Source: Deltaproteobacteria bacterium
GTDB taxonomy: Bacteria; Desulfobacterota; Binatia; Binatales; Binataceae
NCBI GenBank assembly: GCA_021780755.1
Contig: JAJXYF010000029.1
Span: forward strand, 1 to 64,000
Direction: 5' to 3'
Length of the DNA: 64,000 nt
This document shows positions 1 through 8,300 of the stretch, piece after piece (position 1 is the first letter of the stretch; the number at the start of each line of letters is the position of its first letter). The notes beneath the pieces are model-generated. The model was not told where the DNA came from and searched no databases. It saw nothing but the letters and a program-made list of their open reading frames with translations. The translations under genes were made by a program, and so were the position numbers.

Positions 1-271
1 GCGGGATACAGGTCGCCCAAGCGAGGTTGGCACCGCTCGGCGCCCATTGCAGATAGGTGTAAAACGGATTTACATGATGAGTGAAAACGTACTTCCACCA
101 TTCAAGAAAGAAAATGAACAACCCGGGATCGGTGCCAATCCCGATATAGCAGTCCGAGAGATGACCAACCAGGCCGCGGCCGAAAAATAGAAAGGAAAGA
201 ACCAGATACATTGCGAGCGCACTGAGTCCCAACCAACAATCGATCAATTCGTGCTGATTATCGGTGCTCAT
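1..271 (-). CDS. Polytopic membrane protein, GT-C-like paralog (copy C), cut by window edge
   Basis: Partial gene: only about the first 90 codons lie in the window. It starts at ATG 271, overlapping the TGA of the upstream gene in an ATGA arrangement, which suggests translational coupling. The N-terminus begins MSTDNQHELID and then joins the family core (FFGRGLVGHLSD, DPGLFIFFLEWWKYVF, LQWAPSGANLAW), one hydrophobic segment followed by the conserved first extracytoplasmic loop. The first 127 bases are identical to 6019-6145 of copy B, while about 105-150 match copy A better, so the sequence is a mosaic. Function unknown; the layout resembles GT-C membrane glycosyltransferases acting on lipid-linked sugars. 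Confidence 0.75.
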   Translation of the reverse strand, partial: MSTDNQHELIDCWLGLSALAMYLVLSFLFFGRGLVGHLSDCYIGIGTDPGLFIFFLEWWKYVFTHHVNPFYTYLQWAPSGANLAWATCIP

Positions 272-2439
272 TTACTGCCCGTCCTTGCGGCGGCGGAAGC
301 GAGTTGCGCTCGATCATATTCAAGCAGAATGATCCATCGGCTGCTCTCGGCCCCGGCCGCAACCGGCATAAGTGGCGAAACCTCGGCCTTTTTGGCGAAA
401 GGTTTGTAAATCGGCTCGAGGGCTTCAATAGTGCCGCGGGCACCCATTGCGCCGACCAATACGTCGCCATTACGTAAAGACGAGAGCGCCAGGCCATTTA
501 CCAGGGAAGCTCGCGGATTGAGCGCCCCCACCCCTGAGGCCCAATACGGCGGAAGAAGTTTCAATCGTTGAGCTTCAACCGGGTTCAGGTCCGATGGCGG
601 ATGGCCGTCTGCAAGATACTTCTTCGCGGCATTGATAAGCGTGTCGAGTTGAACCCCTACGATTCGCGCTTCGAGTCCGCGCGGATCTACTTTCTCGTAA
701 GGCTTCAGCTGATCGGGTGAAATCCTGTACAAAGAAACCCCGCCAATATGAACAGGAGTCACACCAAGCGTCGCGAACAGTGAATTGATCGCCCCTCGCT
801 CGTCCGAGGTAAATGCCATAGCTCGCTGAGATTGCAGACCGCGGCTCCGATCGTATATCCACAAGTGCGCGTCTTCATCGGCCACAATGATCGCGTTGAC
901 TTTCTTCTGGGCCAGAAACACCTTCAGCATTTCATCCGCGAAGGCACACTCGTTCAAATTGAAAAAGCCATATACGATCGGGAAGTATGGTAGAAACTCG
1001 GTAGTAATAGGCGGCTGACCAAGATATCCTCCGGCCATCCGAAAATAAAATCCGCTGGTCACCTGCCAGATGTTACTATTACCGAGCCCAGCATAAGGAA
1101 GGATCAGAACATTATCACCAGGCATTAGATAATGAGCGTATAAGCTTTTCGAGAAAAACTCCGGGGTATCAATCGGCGTGGTCCAAAAGAACGCACTCAA
1201 GCTCGGTAATGTAAAGAGCACGAATCCACAGGCGCCGGCCACTCGGAGACTCTTCCGTATCGAATCGTCGGCGAGCCAAAGACTCAGGATTACGCCGAGC
1301 ACCAGAAAGCCGTAAACGGAAAATCGAGCGGGCAAAGCCTTATCCATCAGCGGGAGATGCGCCGCAATTGCCCAGGGCAATGGAATCGGACGGCGCGCAG
1401 GTATATTTAACGCGGGCCCGAGCGACGCAAGGCTGACAATCACCAGAAAATTCACCAGTAGCCGAGTATGCCAATCGTGCCAATGCAGATGTGCGAAGCC
1501 AACGACGATGAAAATCATCGGCAGCGCTATATATGCTCCAGCCTCGTACATGTTGCTCGCACCGCATAGATCGCGAAGTAGAGGCAGTGACCCGATCAGG
1601 TTGGCGGTTGAGGGGATCAGGAAATTAGAAGGATAGACAGAGACGATCTGCTTCAGCCCGCCGGGCAAAGGGGGCTGACCGAATGCAAAGAAGTAGTAAA
1701 GATAAGGGCTGAGGATAATCGCGCTCGCGATATACGCGCAGAAAGTTGGAAGGACCAGGGCTTGCAGACGTTCGCGCCATTGCGGGGCGGTCAACCATGC
1801 GAGAGCGATCGCGATACCGCCGAACAGGGTTACGGTGGCGACAGCCTCGGGCCAGCACAGAAATAAAGTGACTATCAGGATGGTAAATGTGATCGCGAAG
1901 CGTCGCGCGCTGACTTCCTCGTTCAGCCTGCGCAACGTCACCAGCACCATCAGCGGCGCCGGAAACATCATCAACACAGTAAGATGGCCGAGCAGGTGGG
2001 CAAGCATCCATGGAGAAAACCCGAATGCATAGCCGCCAAGCACAGCCGCCCAGAAGGATGCGCTGAGATACCGGCAGAGCAGGAACGCCGTCCACGCCGC
2101 CAGCGCGGGACATAGCAGTACCAACAGATTGAAGGTTGCGACCGGACCCAGCGTGGCGGTGAGCGGAATCGCGGCAATTCCGAAAAGCGGGATGAAGGTT
2201 GACCAGGCCAGGTTGGCCCCGTTCGGTGCCCATTGCAGATAGGTGAAAAACGGATTTACATGATGAATGAAAACGTACTTCCACCATTCGAGAAAGAAAA
2301 TGAACAACCCGGGATCGGTGCCAATCCCGATATAGCGGTCCGAGAGATGACCAACCAGGCCGCGACCGAAAAATAGAAAGGAAAGAATCAGATAAATGAA
2401 TAAAGGGCCGACGTTGCTGTAATCTCGCCTAACCCGCAT
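268..2439 (-). CDS. Large polytopic membrane protein, GT-C glycosyltransferase-like (copy A)
   Basis: About 723 residues with many hydrophobic segments in the first 430 and a more soluble C-terminal region, the plan of GT-C glycosyltransferases and YfhO-like proteins. The loop after the first membrane segment carries an acidic DPG motif and WAPNGANLAW, conserved in copies B and C and, more distantly, in the protein at 17601-19844. ATG 2439 is preferred: an upstream TTG at 2451 is in frame, but a GGAGG element precedes the ATG by about 12 bases. It is in the same direction as copies B and C and the GT87 gene, so probably one operon. Substrate unknown; surface polysaccharide or glycolipid synthesis is an inference. 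Confidence 0.8.
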   Translation of the reverse strand: MRVRRDYSNVGPLFIYLILSFLFFGRGLVGHLSDRYIGIGTDPGLFIFFLEWWKYVFIHHVNPFFTYLQWAPNGANLAWSTFIPLFGIAAIPLTATLGPVATFNLLVLLCPALAAWTAFLLCRYLSASFWAAVLGGYAFGFSPWMLAHLLGHLTVLMMFPAPLMVLVTLRRLNEEVSARRFAITFTILIVTLFLCWPEAVATVTLFGGIAIALAWLTAPQWRERLQALVLPTFCAYIASAIILSPYLYYFFAFGQPPLPGGLKQIVSVYPSNFLIPSTANLIGSLPLLRDLCGASNMYEAGAYIALPMIFIVVGFAHLHWHDWHTRLLVNFLVIVSLASLGPALNIPARRPIPLPWAIAAHLPLMDKALPARFSVYGFLVLGVILSLWLADDSIRKSLRVAGACGFVLFTLPSLSAFFWTTPIDTPEFFSKSLYAHYLMPGDNVLILPYAGLGNSNIWQVTSGFYFRMAGGYLGQPPITTEFLPYFPIVYGFFNLNECAFADEMLKVFLAQKKVNAIIVADEDAHLWIYDRSRGLQSQRAMAFTSDERGAINSLFATLGVTPVHIGGVSLYRISPDQLKPYEKVDPRGLEARIVGVQLDTLINAAKKYLADGHPPSDLNPVEAQRLKLLPPYWASGVGALNPRASLVNGLALSSLRNGDVLVGAMGARGTIEALEPIYKPFAKKAEVSPLMPVAAGAESSRWIILLEYDRAQLASAAARTGSK

Positions 2440-2482
2440 GCCTACCCCCAACCTCCCTCAGCTCACTAGATCATGACGCATC

Positions 2483-2513
2483 ATGGTGCCAAAGAAACCT
2501 GCCAATGTCAGCC
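2483..2513. repeat. 31-bp element upstream of copy A, identical to one upstream of copy B
   Basis: These 31 bases recur exactly at 6307-6337. Both copies sit just upstream of a membrane-protein start on the minus strand, and the flanking DNA differs. This is either the edge of an ancestral duplication or a shared regulatory element. On the minus strand it contains two TTGGCA/TTTGGCA words. Confidence 0.6.
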
Positions 2514-2584
2514 AGTGAGGCGAACAGATCCGCACTTTCGACTTCCCTTTTGAAGGTGATAGGAGCGACACTGCCGTAGGGCTG

Positions 2585-3901
2585 TTAGATAGCCGGCATG
2601 AGCCGCCGCCAGATCTCCGCGGGCATCGCGCGTATCGGTAGCCTCACTGCGCCGGATTGATCGACCGCAAGCCAATAGGCAGACAGGTAGGCAGTGAGCA
2701 TTGAGATGAAGCCGCATTCGTTGGCCGAAAGCGATACATATTCCCACCAAAACAATAGAACATAACTCAGTACAGCCATCGCGATTGCGCGTCGGCTCGC
2801 TTCTCCGCGCGAGGCAACCACGGCGAGTTGCGAGAACGGGATCAGCATCAGGGTGAGGTCGTGGTCCCACGCCACTGGCAACAGGAATATCGCGGTGGCT
2901 ACCCAGAGCGAAAAGATCCGCGAGTCAGGATCATTCTGCTTAGGAACCATCAGGGTCGCGCGGCAGGTCGTTGCGACCACGAGGAAATCGCCGCTCATTA
3001 TCAGGAGGTGTCGCAAAAGATCAAGGGCAACCCCAGGACTTCGTGAAATTGCCCATATTTGCCGCGAAATCACAAAGTAGATCGAGAAATCGCGGCGCAT
3101 CGAATTCCACTGATCGACATAGATAGTGGGTAATGCCGAGACAAAGCTGAGGCAGATCGCAATACCCGCGACCCGAATCGTCACGATACCAATGATCGCA
3201 ACACCAGTGATTGCAGCGAGTAAGACTCGCCGGCGCTGCTGCAAAAGAAGGTAACCCGCCAGAACGAACGGGAACCCTCGAAGCATCGCGACCAGTGCGA
3301 GCGTAAAGCCTGCTGGATGCGGACGCTGTTTCTCGATCAAGCGCATCGCAATTACCAGCAAGACCAATGCGATTAACTTGCTCTGCCCAAACCAAAAAAC
3401 AGAAGCCACCGCTGGATAAAGCGTTGCGAGGGCGGCGAGGGTCAGAGCTTGCCATGGCGCTAATCCCGTGCCGCGCCCGAGGAGGATAACCATCGCGACT
3501 GCGAAGCACGTCAGGTTAGTTGCCTGCCAAATCAAATAGGCCGTTCGTATTGGAAGATGGGTGAGTGGTTCAATCAGAAATACGAGAAATGTAGGTGGCT
3601 CATTGCTATGCGATATCGCGTGGATATTGAGGCCGCTGGTCTGCGCCGCTCGCGTAAAATCGGTTGTATAGGGATTGATGCCCTTGCGCATCTCTAGCGC
3701 CGGATAATAGTAAACCGCGAAATCTTCCTGGATTGCGCGGTCCTGATGTCGAATTTGGTTGACGAAGACCGGCGCCGCGACAGCAATGAACGTCCATAAC
3801 AGCGCGGGCAGGCAGATGCGCAGAATCACCCTGGTCAAGCTACGCTTATGGCTCTCATCGGGAAGGAGTTGGCTACTGTGATTAGCAGGTTCGTCGCTCA
3901 T
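2585..3901 (-). CDS. GT87-family (DUF2029) membrane glycosyltransferase
   Basis: About 438 residues. After a short cytoplasmic N-terminus there is one membrane segment (about 25-45) and then a loop with DFAVYYYPALEMRKGINPYT, typical of the GT87/PimE-like alpha-mannosyltransferase family, where the acidic residue early in the first loop is catalytic. Eight to ten further hydrophobic segments follow. ATG 3901 (MSDEPANHS) was chosen because GGAGGG lies 7 bases upstream; an in-frame extension to 4006 lacks a good ribosome site. It lies between membrane paralogs A and B in the same direction. GT87 enzymes use polyprenyl-phosphate sugars; the actual substrate cannot be told. Confidence 0.8.
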   Translation of the reverse strand: MSDEPANHSSQLLPDESHKRSLTRVILRICLPALLWTFIAVAAPVFVNQIRHQDRAIQEDFAVYYYPALEMRKGINPYTTDFTRAAQTSGLNIHAISHSNEPPTFLVFLIEPLTHLPIRTAYLIWQATNLTCFAVAMVILLGRGTGLAPWQALTLAALATLYPAVASVFWFGQSKLIALVLLVIAMRLIEKQRPHPAGFTLALVAMLRGFPFVLAGYLLLQQRRRVLLAAITGVAIIGIVTIRVAGIAICLSFVSALPTIYVDQWNSMRRDFSIYFVISRQIWAISRSPGVALDLLRHLLIMSGDFLVVATTCRATLMVPKQNDPDSRIFSLWVATAIFLLPVAWDHDLTLMLIPFSQLAVVASRGEASRRAIAMAVLSYVLLFWWEYVSLSANECGFISMLTAYLSAYWLAVDQSGAVRLPIRAMPAEIWRRLMPAI

Positions 3902-4039
3902 CCCGTCCCTCCACGCCCTCCGTGAAAACCCCGCTCGATAGGCCAGAAACATCTGAGGTATCAAGCAGTCCGGTCGCGCCCAAAAGGAGAAATAGCGGCG
4001 AGCCAACAGACCTGCGGGTTCGATCGAGCAGCGAATGCA

Positions 4040-6298
4040 TCACTTTGAGCCAACCCCGAAGCCGGTCCGAGCGGGGATCGCGGGATAACCTTCGGTCGTG
4101 TCGCGCTGCGCCGCCATAGCGGCCGCGCGCGCGAGCTGCGTCGGGGCATACTCAAGCAGCAGGAGCGATCGCGTGCTTTCTGCCCAGGCGGCAGTCTGCA
4201 AGAGAGATGAGATAGCAATTTGCTTTGCGTATGGCCGATAGTTTCCAACGATCTGGTTGAGAATTTCGGGTGCGGCAATCACTCCGACCAGCACATCGCC
4301 ATTCGCCATGGACGTGAGAACCAAACCGTTCTGAATAGGCGCACGCTGGTTAAATATATAGACTCCGGAAACCCAGCGTGGCGGCAGAAGTCCTAACCGT
4401 TGAGCCTCGACCGGGTTCAGATCAAATAGACGATGCCCCCCAGAAATATACTGCTGCGCGGCGTGAATTAAAGCGTCGAGTTGGGCGGCTGCAACTTGCG
4501 CATCGAGCGCGCTCGGATCGACGTTTATGTAGGAAGTCATTCGTTCGAGCGGGACCCTATAGAAGGAGACCTCCCCCATCTGAACAGGGGAAACACCGAG
4601 CGTCGCGAAAAGCGAGCGGATCGTGGCTCGTTCATCGGAGTCGAGCTCTGTGGGGACTGGAAACTGCGGCCCAGGTTTGGCTGCGTTTCTCAGAACCAAT
4701 GCACCTTCATCCGCAACAACGATCGCGTTGACCCGTTTCTGCGCGAGGAACATCTTCAGCAGATCGCCGGAAAAGGGAAAGTCCGCGAGATTGTATAAAT
4801 CGTAAACAATCGGAAAGTACGGCAGATACTCCTTTGGAATGGGCGGCTGACCGAGATATCCACCGGCCATGCGAAAGTATAGTCCAGTAGTAGCCTGCCA
4901 GATATCACTGTTGCCGACCTGGCCATAAGGAAGGATGAGCACGTTGTCGCCGGGTGCGATGTAGTGCTTGAACTCCCCGCTAGAGAAGAACATCGGAATA
5001 TCGACTGGCGTCGTCCAAAAGGAAGCGCTCAAATTCGGCAGTGTGAACAGCACGACGCCGCATGCTCCGATCGCGCGGAGGCTCTTTCGGCTAGAGTCTT
5101 CACTCAACCACAGACTCAATATGATTCCCAGAATTAGAAAGCTGTAAATCGAGAATCGTGCCGGTAAAGCCTTGTCCAACAGTGGAAGGTGCGCGGCGAT
5201 TGCCCATGGGAGGGGAATGGGTCGACGCCCCGGTATATTTAGTGCGACACCCAGCGAAAGGATAGAGACGATGAGCAGGAGGTTCACCAGCAATCGCGTG
5301 TTCCACTCGCGCCAGTGGGAGCGCGCGAAGACCACGACAATTAGCAACATCGGCAATGCGATATACGCTCCAGTTTCGTAAATGTGGCTTCCGCTGGATA
5401 GTTCGCGAAATCGAGGTATTGCGCCAAGTAGAGTGGTCGGAGAAGGAATCACCAAAGTCAAAGGATGGACCGTGACAAGTTGTCGCATGCCACCGGGAAA
5501 AGCGATCTGGCCGAATGCGAAAAAGTAATAAAGATAGGGGCTCAGGATAAGTGCACTGATGAGATACGCGCAGGAAGTTGGAAGGATCAGAGCTTGCAGG
5601 CGTTCACGCCATTGCGGGGCGGTCAACCATGCGAGAGCGATCGCGATACCGCCGAACAGGGTCGCGGCAGCCACTGCCTCGGGCCAGCACAGAAATAAAG
5701 TGACTATCAGGATGGTAAATGTGATCGCGAAGCGTCGCGCGCTGACTTCCTCGTTCAGCCTGCGCAACGTCACCAGCACCATCAGTGGCGCCGGAAACAT
5801 CATCAACACGCTGAGATGGCCGAGCAGATGACAGAGCATCCACGGAGAAAATCCGAATGCATAACCGCCAGTCACAGCCGGCCAGAAGGATGAGCATAGA
5901 TATCGGCAGAGAATGAACGCGGTCCACGCCGCCAGCGCCGGACAGAGCAGTGTCAAAAGGTTGAAGGTGGCGATCGGCCCGAAGGTGGCGGTGAGCGGAA
6001 TCGCGCATATTCCAAATAGCGGGATACAGGTCGCCCAAGCGAGGTTGGCACCGCTCGGCGCCCATTGCAGATAGGTGTAAAACGGATTTACATGATGAGT
6101 GAAAACGTACTTCCACCATTCAAGAAAGAAAATGAACAACCCGGGGTCCGGGCCGATTCCGATATAGCGGTCCGAGAGATGACCAACCAGGCCGCGGCCA
6201 AAAAATAGAAAGGAAAGAATGAGATAAATGAAAAGCGGCCCGGCGCTACCGTAAACCAGCCGACCACGTACCGTTGCACCCACCGTCCACCGCATCAT
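4040..6298 (-). CDS. Large polytopic membrane protein, GT-C glycosyltransferase-like (copy B)
   Basis: 752 residues, paralog of the gene at 268-2439 and of the partial gene at 1-271. It has the same loop motifs (DPGLFIFFLEWWKYVF, WAPSGANLAW) and the same soluble C-terminal half with the LFATLGVSPV and LNPVEAQRLGLLPP motifs. Nucleotide identity with copy A is patchy: 5676-5785 equals 1844-1953 over 110 bases, while neighbouring stretches differ, which points to gene conversion. No clear Shine-Dalgarno sequence precedes the two consecutive ATG codons at 6298 and 6295. It is the first gene of the minus-strand array. Role inferred as membrane sugar transfer. Confidence 0.8.
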   Translation of the reverse strand: MMRWTVGATVRGRLVYGSAGPLFIYLILSFLFFGRGLVGHLSDRYIGIGPDPGLFIFFLEWWKYVFTHHVNPFYTYLQWAPSGANLAWATCIPLFGICAIPLTATFGPIATFNLLTLLCPALAAWTAFILCRYLCSSFWPAVTGGYAFGFSPWMLCHLLGHLSVLMMFPAPLMVLVTLRRLNEEVSARRFAITFTILIVTLFLCWPEAVAAATLFGGIAIALAWLTAPQWRERLQALILPTSCAYLISALILSPYLYYFFAFGQIAFPGGMRQLVTVHPLTLVIPSPTTLLGAIPRFRELSSGSHIYETGAYIALPMLLIVVVFARSHWREWNTRLLVNLLLIVSILSLGVALNIPGRRPIPLPWAIAAHLPLLDKALPARFSIYSFLILGIILSLWLSEDSSRKSLRAIGACGVVLFTLPNLSASFWTTPVDIPMFFSSGEFKHYIAPGDNVLILPYGQVGNSDIWQATTGLYFRMAGGYLGQPPIPKEYLPYFPIVYDLYNLADFPFSGDLLKMFLAQKRVNAIVVADEGALVLRNAAKPGPQFPVPTELDSDERATIRSLFATLGVSPVQMGEVSFYRVPLERMTSYINVDPSALDAQVAAAQLDALIHAAQQYISGGHRLFDLNPVEAQRLGLLPPRWVSGVYIFNQRAPIQNGLVLTSMANGDVLVGVIAAPEILNQIVGNYRPYAKQIAISSLLQTAAWAESTRSLLLLEYAPTQLARAAAMAAQRDTTEGYPAIPARTGFGVGSK

Positions 6299-6306
6299 GG
6301 GACATT

Positions 6307-6337
6307 ATGGTGCCAAAGAAACCTGCCAATGTCAGCC
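6307..6337. repeat. 31-bp element upstream of copy B, identical to 2483-2513
   Basis: Exact copy of the element upstream of copy A. It lies immediately before the copy B start on the minus strand. Confidence 0.6.
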
Positions 6338-6458
6338 CGGCAGCAGATGAAGATTGAAGGGGTGCCTGCTGTCACAGTAATTTTCGTGCTATCGAGCGGT
6401 ACTGAACGATTATGATTCTTCGTCTTTTTGGATTGCGCGCAGTTCGGCGGCGCGACCG

Positions 6459-7112
6459 TCAATCCGAGCCGGCGAAACGCCGCGGACCGGTGCGCCGGGG
6501 TGATTTCGACACCGTCAGCACCTTGGGGGCGGCAGCCGTTCGGCTGTGATTAAGAACGAGCAGATTGATCCGGCAAGAGTCCTCCAGGAGCATCATTTTG
6601 TAACACGCCTGATCGAGCGAATTACCGATTGAGAATGCGCCGTGACCACGCACCACGACCGCGCATGATTGCGTGAGCGCGGCGGCGATGGCGCCCGGCT
6701 CCTCGCCGGTGTCCTTACCGGGCACGGTAGTATCAACGATGGGAATGCATTTCAGACCGGCAAGCCCCTCATTATGAATCGGCAGTATGCGGTCGTCGGA
6801 TGAAAGCTGGGCGAGTGCGATCGCATGAATCGGATGGGCATGCACGATCGCGAGGGCGTCGGTGGCGTTATAAATCGCACGGTGAAGCGGAGTCTCGCAG
6901 GATGCTTCGGCAGGTATAGGCAAGTGGTCCGCGAGGCCGACGGTAAGGAAGTTGGAGTCGGACAAGTAACCGAGATTGGCACCAGTCTGCGTAATCAGAA
7001 AGCGTTCGCCGTCGCGGACGCTGAGATTGCCACTGCGGGTGGTCTGTAAACCGCGACTGAAAAGTTCCTTACCGACCGCGATCAACTCTAATCGATGATC
7101 GTCATTGTTCAT
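6459..7112 (-). CDS. Class II aldolase/adducin family protein
   Basis: 217 residues. Family motifs are intact: SGNLS near residue 27 for phosphate binding, an acidic residue in SCETPLH, the zinc pair HAHP near 93-96, and the third zinc His in RGHG near 155. Members are zinc-dependent aldolases or epimerases acting on sugar phosphates such as L-fuculose-1-phosphate. ATG 7112 has AGGAG 8 bases upstream. The last 25 residues are basic and not part of the fold. No sugar kinase or isomerase is nearby, so the substrate is open. Confidence 0.88.
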   Translation of the reverse strand: MNNDDHRLELIAVGKELFSRGLQTTRSGNLSVRDGERFLITQTGANLGYLSDSNFLTVGLADHLPIPAEASCETPLHRAIYNATDALAIVHAHPIHAIALAQLSSDDRILPIHNEGLAGLKCIPIVDTTVPGKDTGEEPGAIAAALTQSCAVVVRGHGAFSIGNSLDQACYKMMLLEDSCRINLLVLNHSRTAAAPKVLTVSKSPRRTGPRRFAGSD

Positions 7113-7701
7113 CGGGAGATCTCCTGATGCCCCATGAATTCCAGCACTGGGCGGAACCGGTGATCCGGACGGTGCTCGCCGCAGAAAGTATTCTTTTGCA
7201 ACGGCGAGTCAACCACGCGAACGACCCTCCGCACAATCATTACCGTCGGGTCTTGAGAATGTCATAGTACGCGCCGTCATCGGCACGGGCTCCCGGTGAA
7301 GCCGGGTCGCCCTCCCGATAGGTCGGGCCGCCGCGATTCACAGAGACAGCTTACTCGGACGTCAGCATCAGCCCTCGAGCGAAAATCAGGCGTCTCAACC
7401 ATCATTTCAAGAGGACGACCGGGTACGTCAAGTCAAAACAACCAAACTGCGGCGGTAAACCCGCGGATCCTGGTCAAGCCGGGTCGAAGTATGGCGCGGG
7501 CATCCTGTTTCGTCTTCAAACCCTTGGGCATACAGTCGCGACCGCGGACAGCGTCCGGAGTTCCGAATCGCGCGGGCAGCGGCTAGCGCCGCCGTTATGC
7601 GATGGACGGATCGCGCCCCGATGACTAGACTTGAGCCACGCGGGCGTCGATCAGGATGCCCCCGCTTCGATGCCTTTCGGCCGGTACTGACGAGGAGCAG
7701 G
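7113..7701. other. 589-base gap without a convincing gene
   Basis: Divergent intergenic region between the aldolase and the acyltransferase. Short open frames exist, but their composition is Arg/Ser/Pro-rich and without start signals. Short GC-rich hairpins occur around 7290-7335. I see no tRNA and no recognisable riboswitch. Confidence 0.5.
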
Positions 7702-8187
7702 ATGATTACGCCCGACGTTGTACTCGGAAAGAATGTCCGCATCTTCCAACCTGACCTGGTGAACCTTTACGGCTGCACGGTAGGCGACGACGTCAAGATC
7801 GGCGCGTTTGTCGAGATTCAAAAAGGCGTGCGGGTGGGCAACGACTGCAAGATCTCGAGTCATTCGTTTCTCTGCGAAGGGGTTTCGATCGAGGACGGCG
7901 TATTTATCGGACACGGCGTGATGTTCATCAATGATCGCTATCCAGCGGCGGTCAACGCCGCGGGTACTCTTCAATCGGAAGCCGATTGGGAAGTGGTAAG
8001 GACGCGAGTGAAGACGCGAGCGTCGATTGGCAGCAATGCGACGATCATGGGCGGCGTCACGATCGGGGAAGGCGCACTGGTTGGGGCGGGGGCCGTAGTA
8101 ACACGAGACGTCCCGGACTACGCGATAGCGGCAGGCGTCCCGGCTAAAGTGATTGGAGATATCCGCACTAGAAAAGCCCCGGCCTGA
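7702..8187 (+). CDS. Hexapeptide-repeat acyltransferase (left-handed beta-helix)
   Basis: 161 residues from ATG 7702, chosen because GAGGAGCAGG lies just upstream; an in-frame extension to 7597 looks untranslated. The whole protein is made of isoleucine/valine-patch hexapeptide turns (VVLGKNVRI, CTVGDDVKIGAFVEIQ, ASIGSNATIMGGVTIGEGA) and ends with the typical AGVPAKVIG. It resembles WbbJ/WlbB-type sugar O- or N-acetyltransferases used in surface polysaccharide synthesis, with a catalytic His likely in FIGHGVMF. This fits the nearby membrane glycosyltransferase genes, although it is on the other strand. Confidence 0.88.
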   Translation: MITPDVVLGKNVRIFQPDLVNLYGCTVGDDVKIGAFVEIQKGVRVGNDCKISSHSFLCEGVSIEDGVFIGHGVMFINDRYPAAVNAAGTLQSEADWEVVRTRVKTRASIGSNATIMGGVTIGEGALVGAGAVVTRDVPDYAIAAGVPAKVIGDIRTRKAPA

Positions 8188-8300
8188 ATCCGGCAATTGG
8201 GTAGTCGGACATTCTCTGCCGATCAACTCCGCGGGGAAGCATCACGGCAGCGATCAGCCCTCTCGCATTCTCACTGTGGTAGCGTTGGTACAAGTTACGG

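Noticed and set aside
2483-2513. Sigma-54 promoter in the 31-bp element
   Set aside because: TTGGCA and TTTGGCA are present, but the GG-GC spacing is 12 rather than 10 bases.
7296-7586. 96-codon open frame
   Set aside because: Ser/Arg/Pro-rich with no ribosome site or family features.
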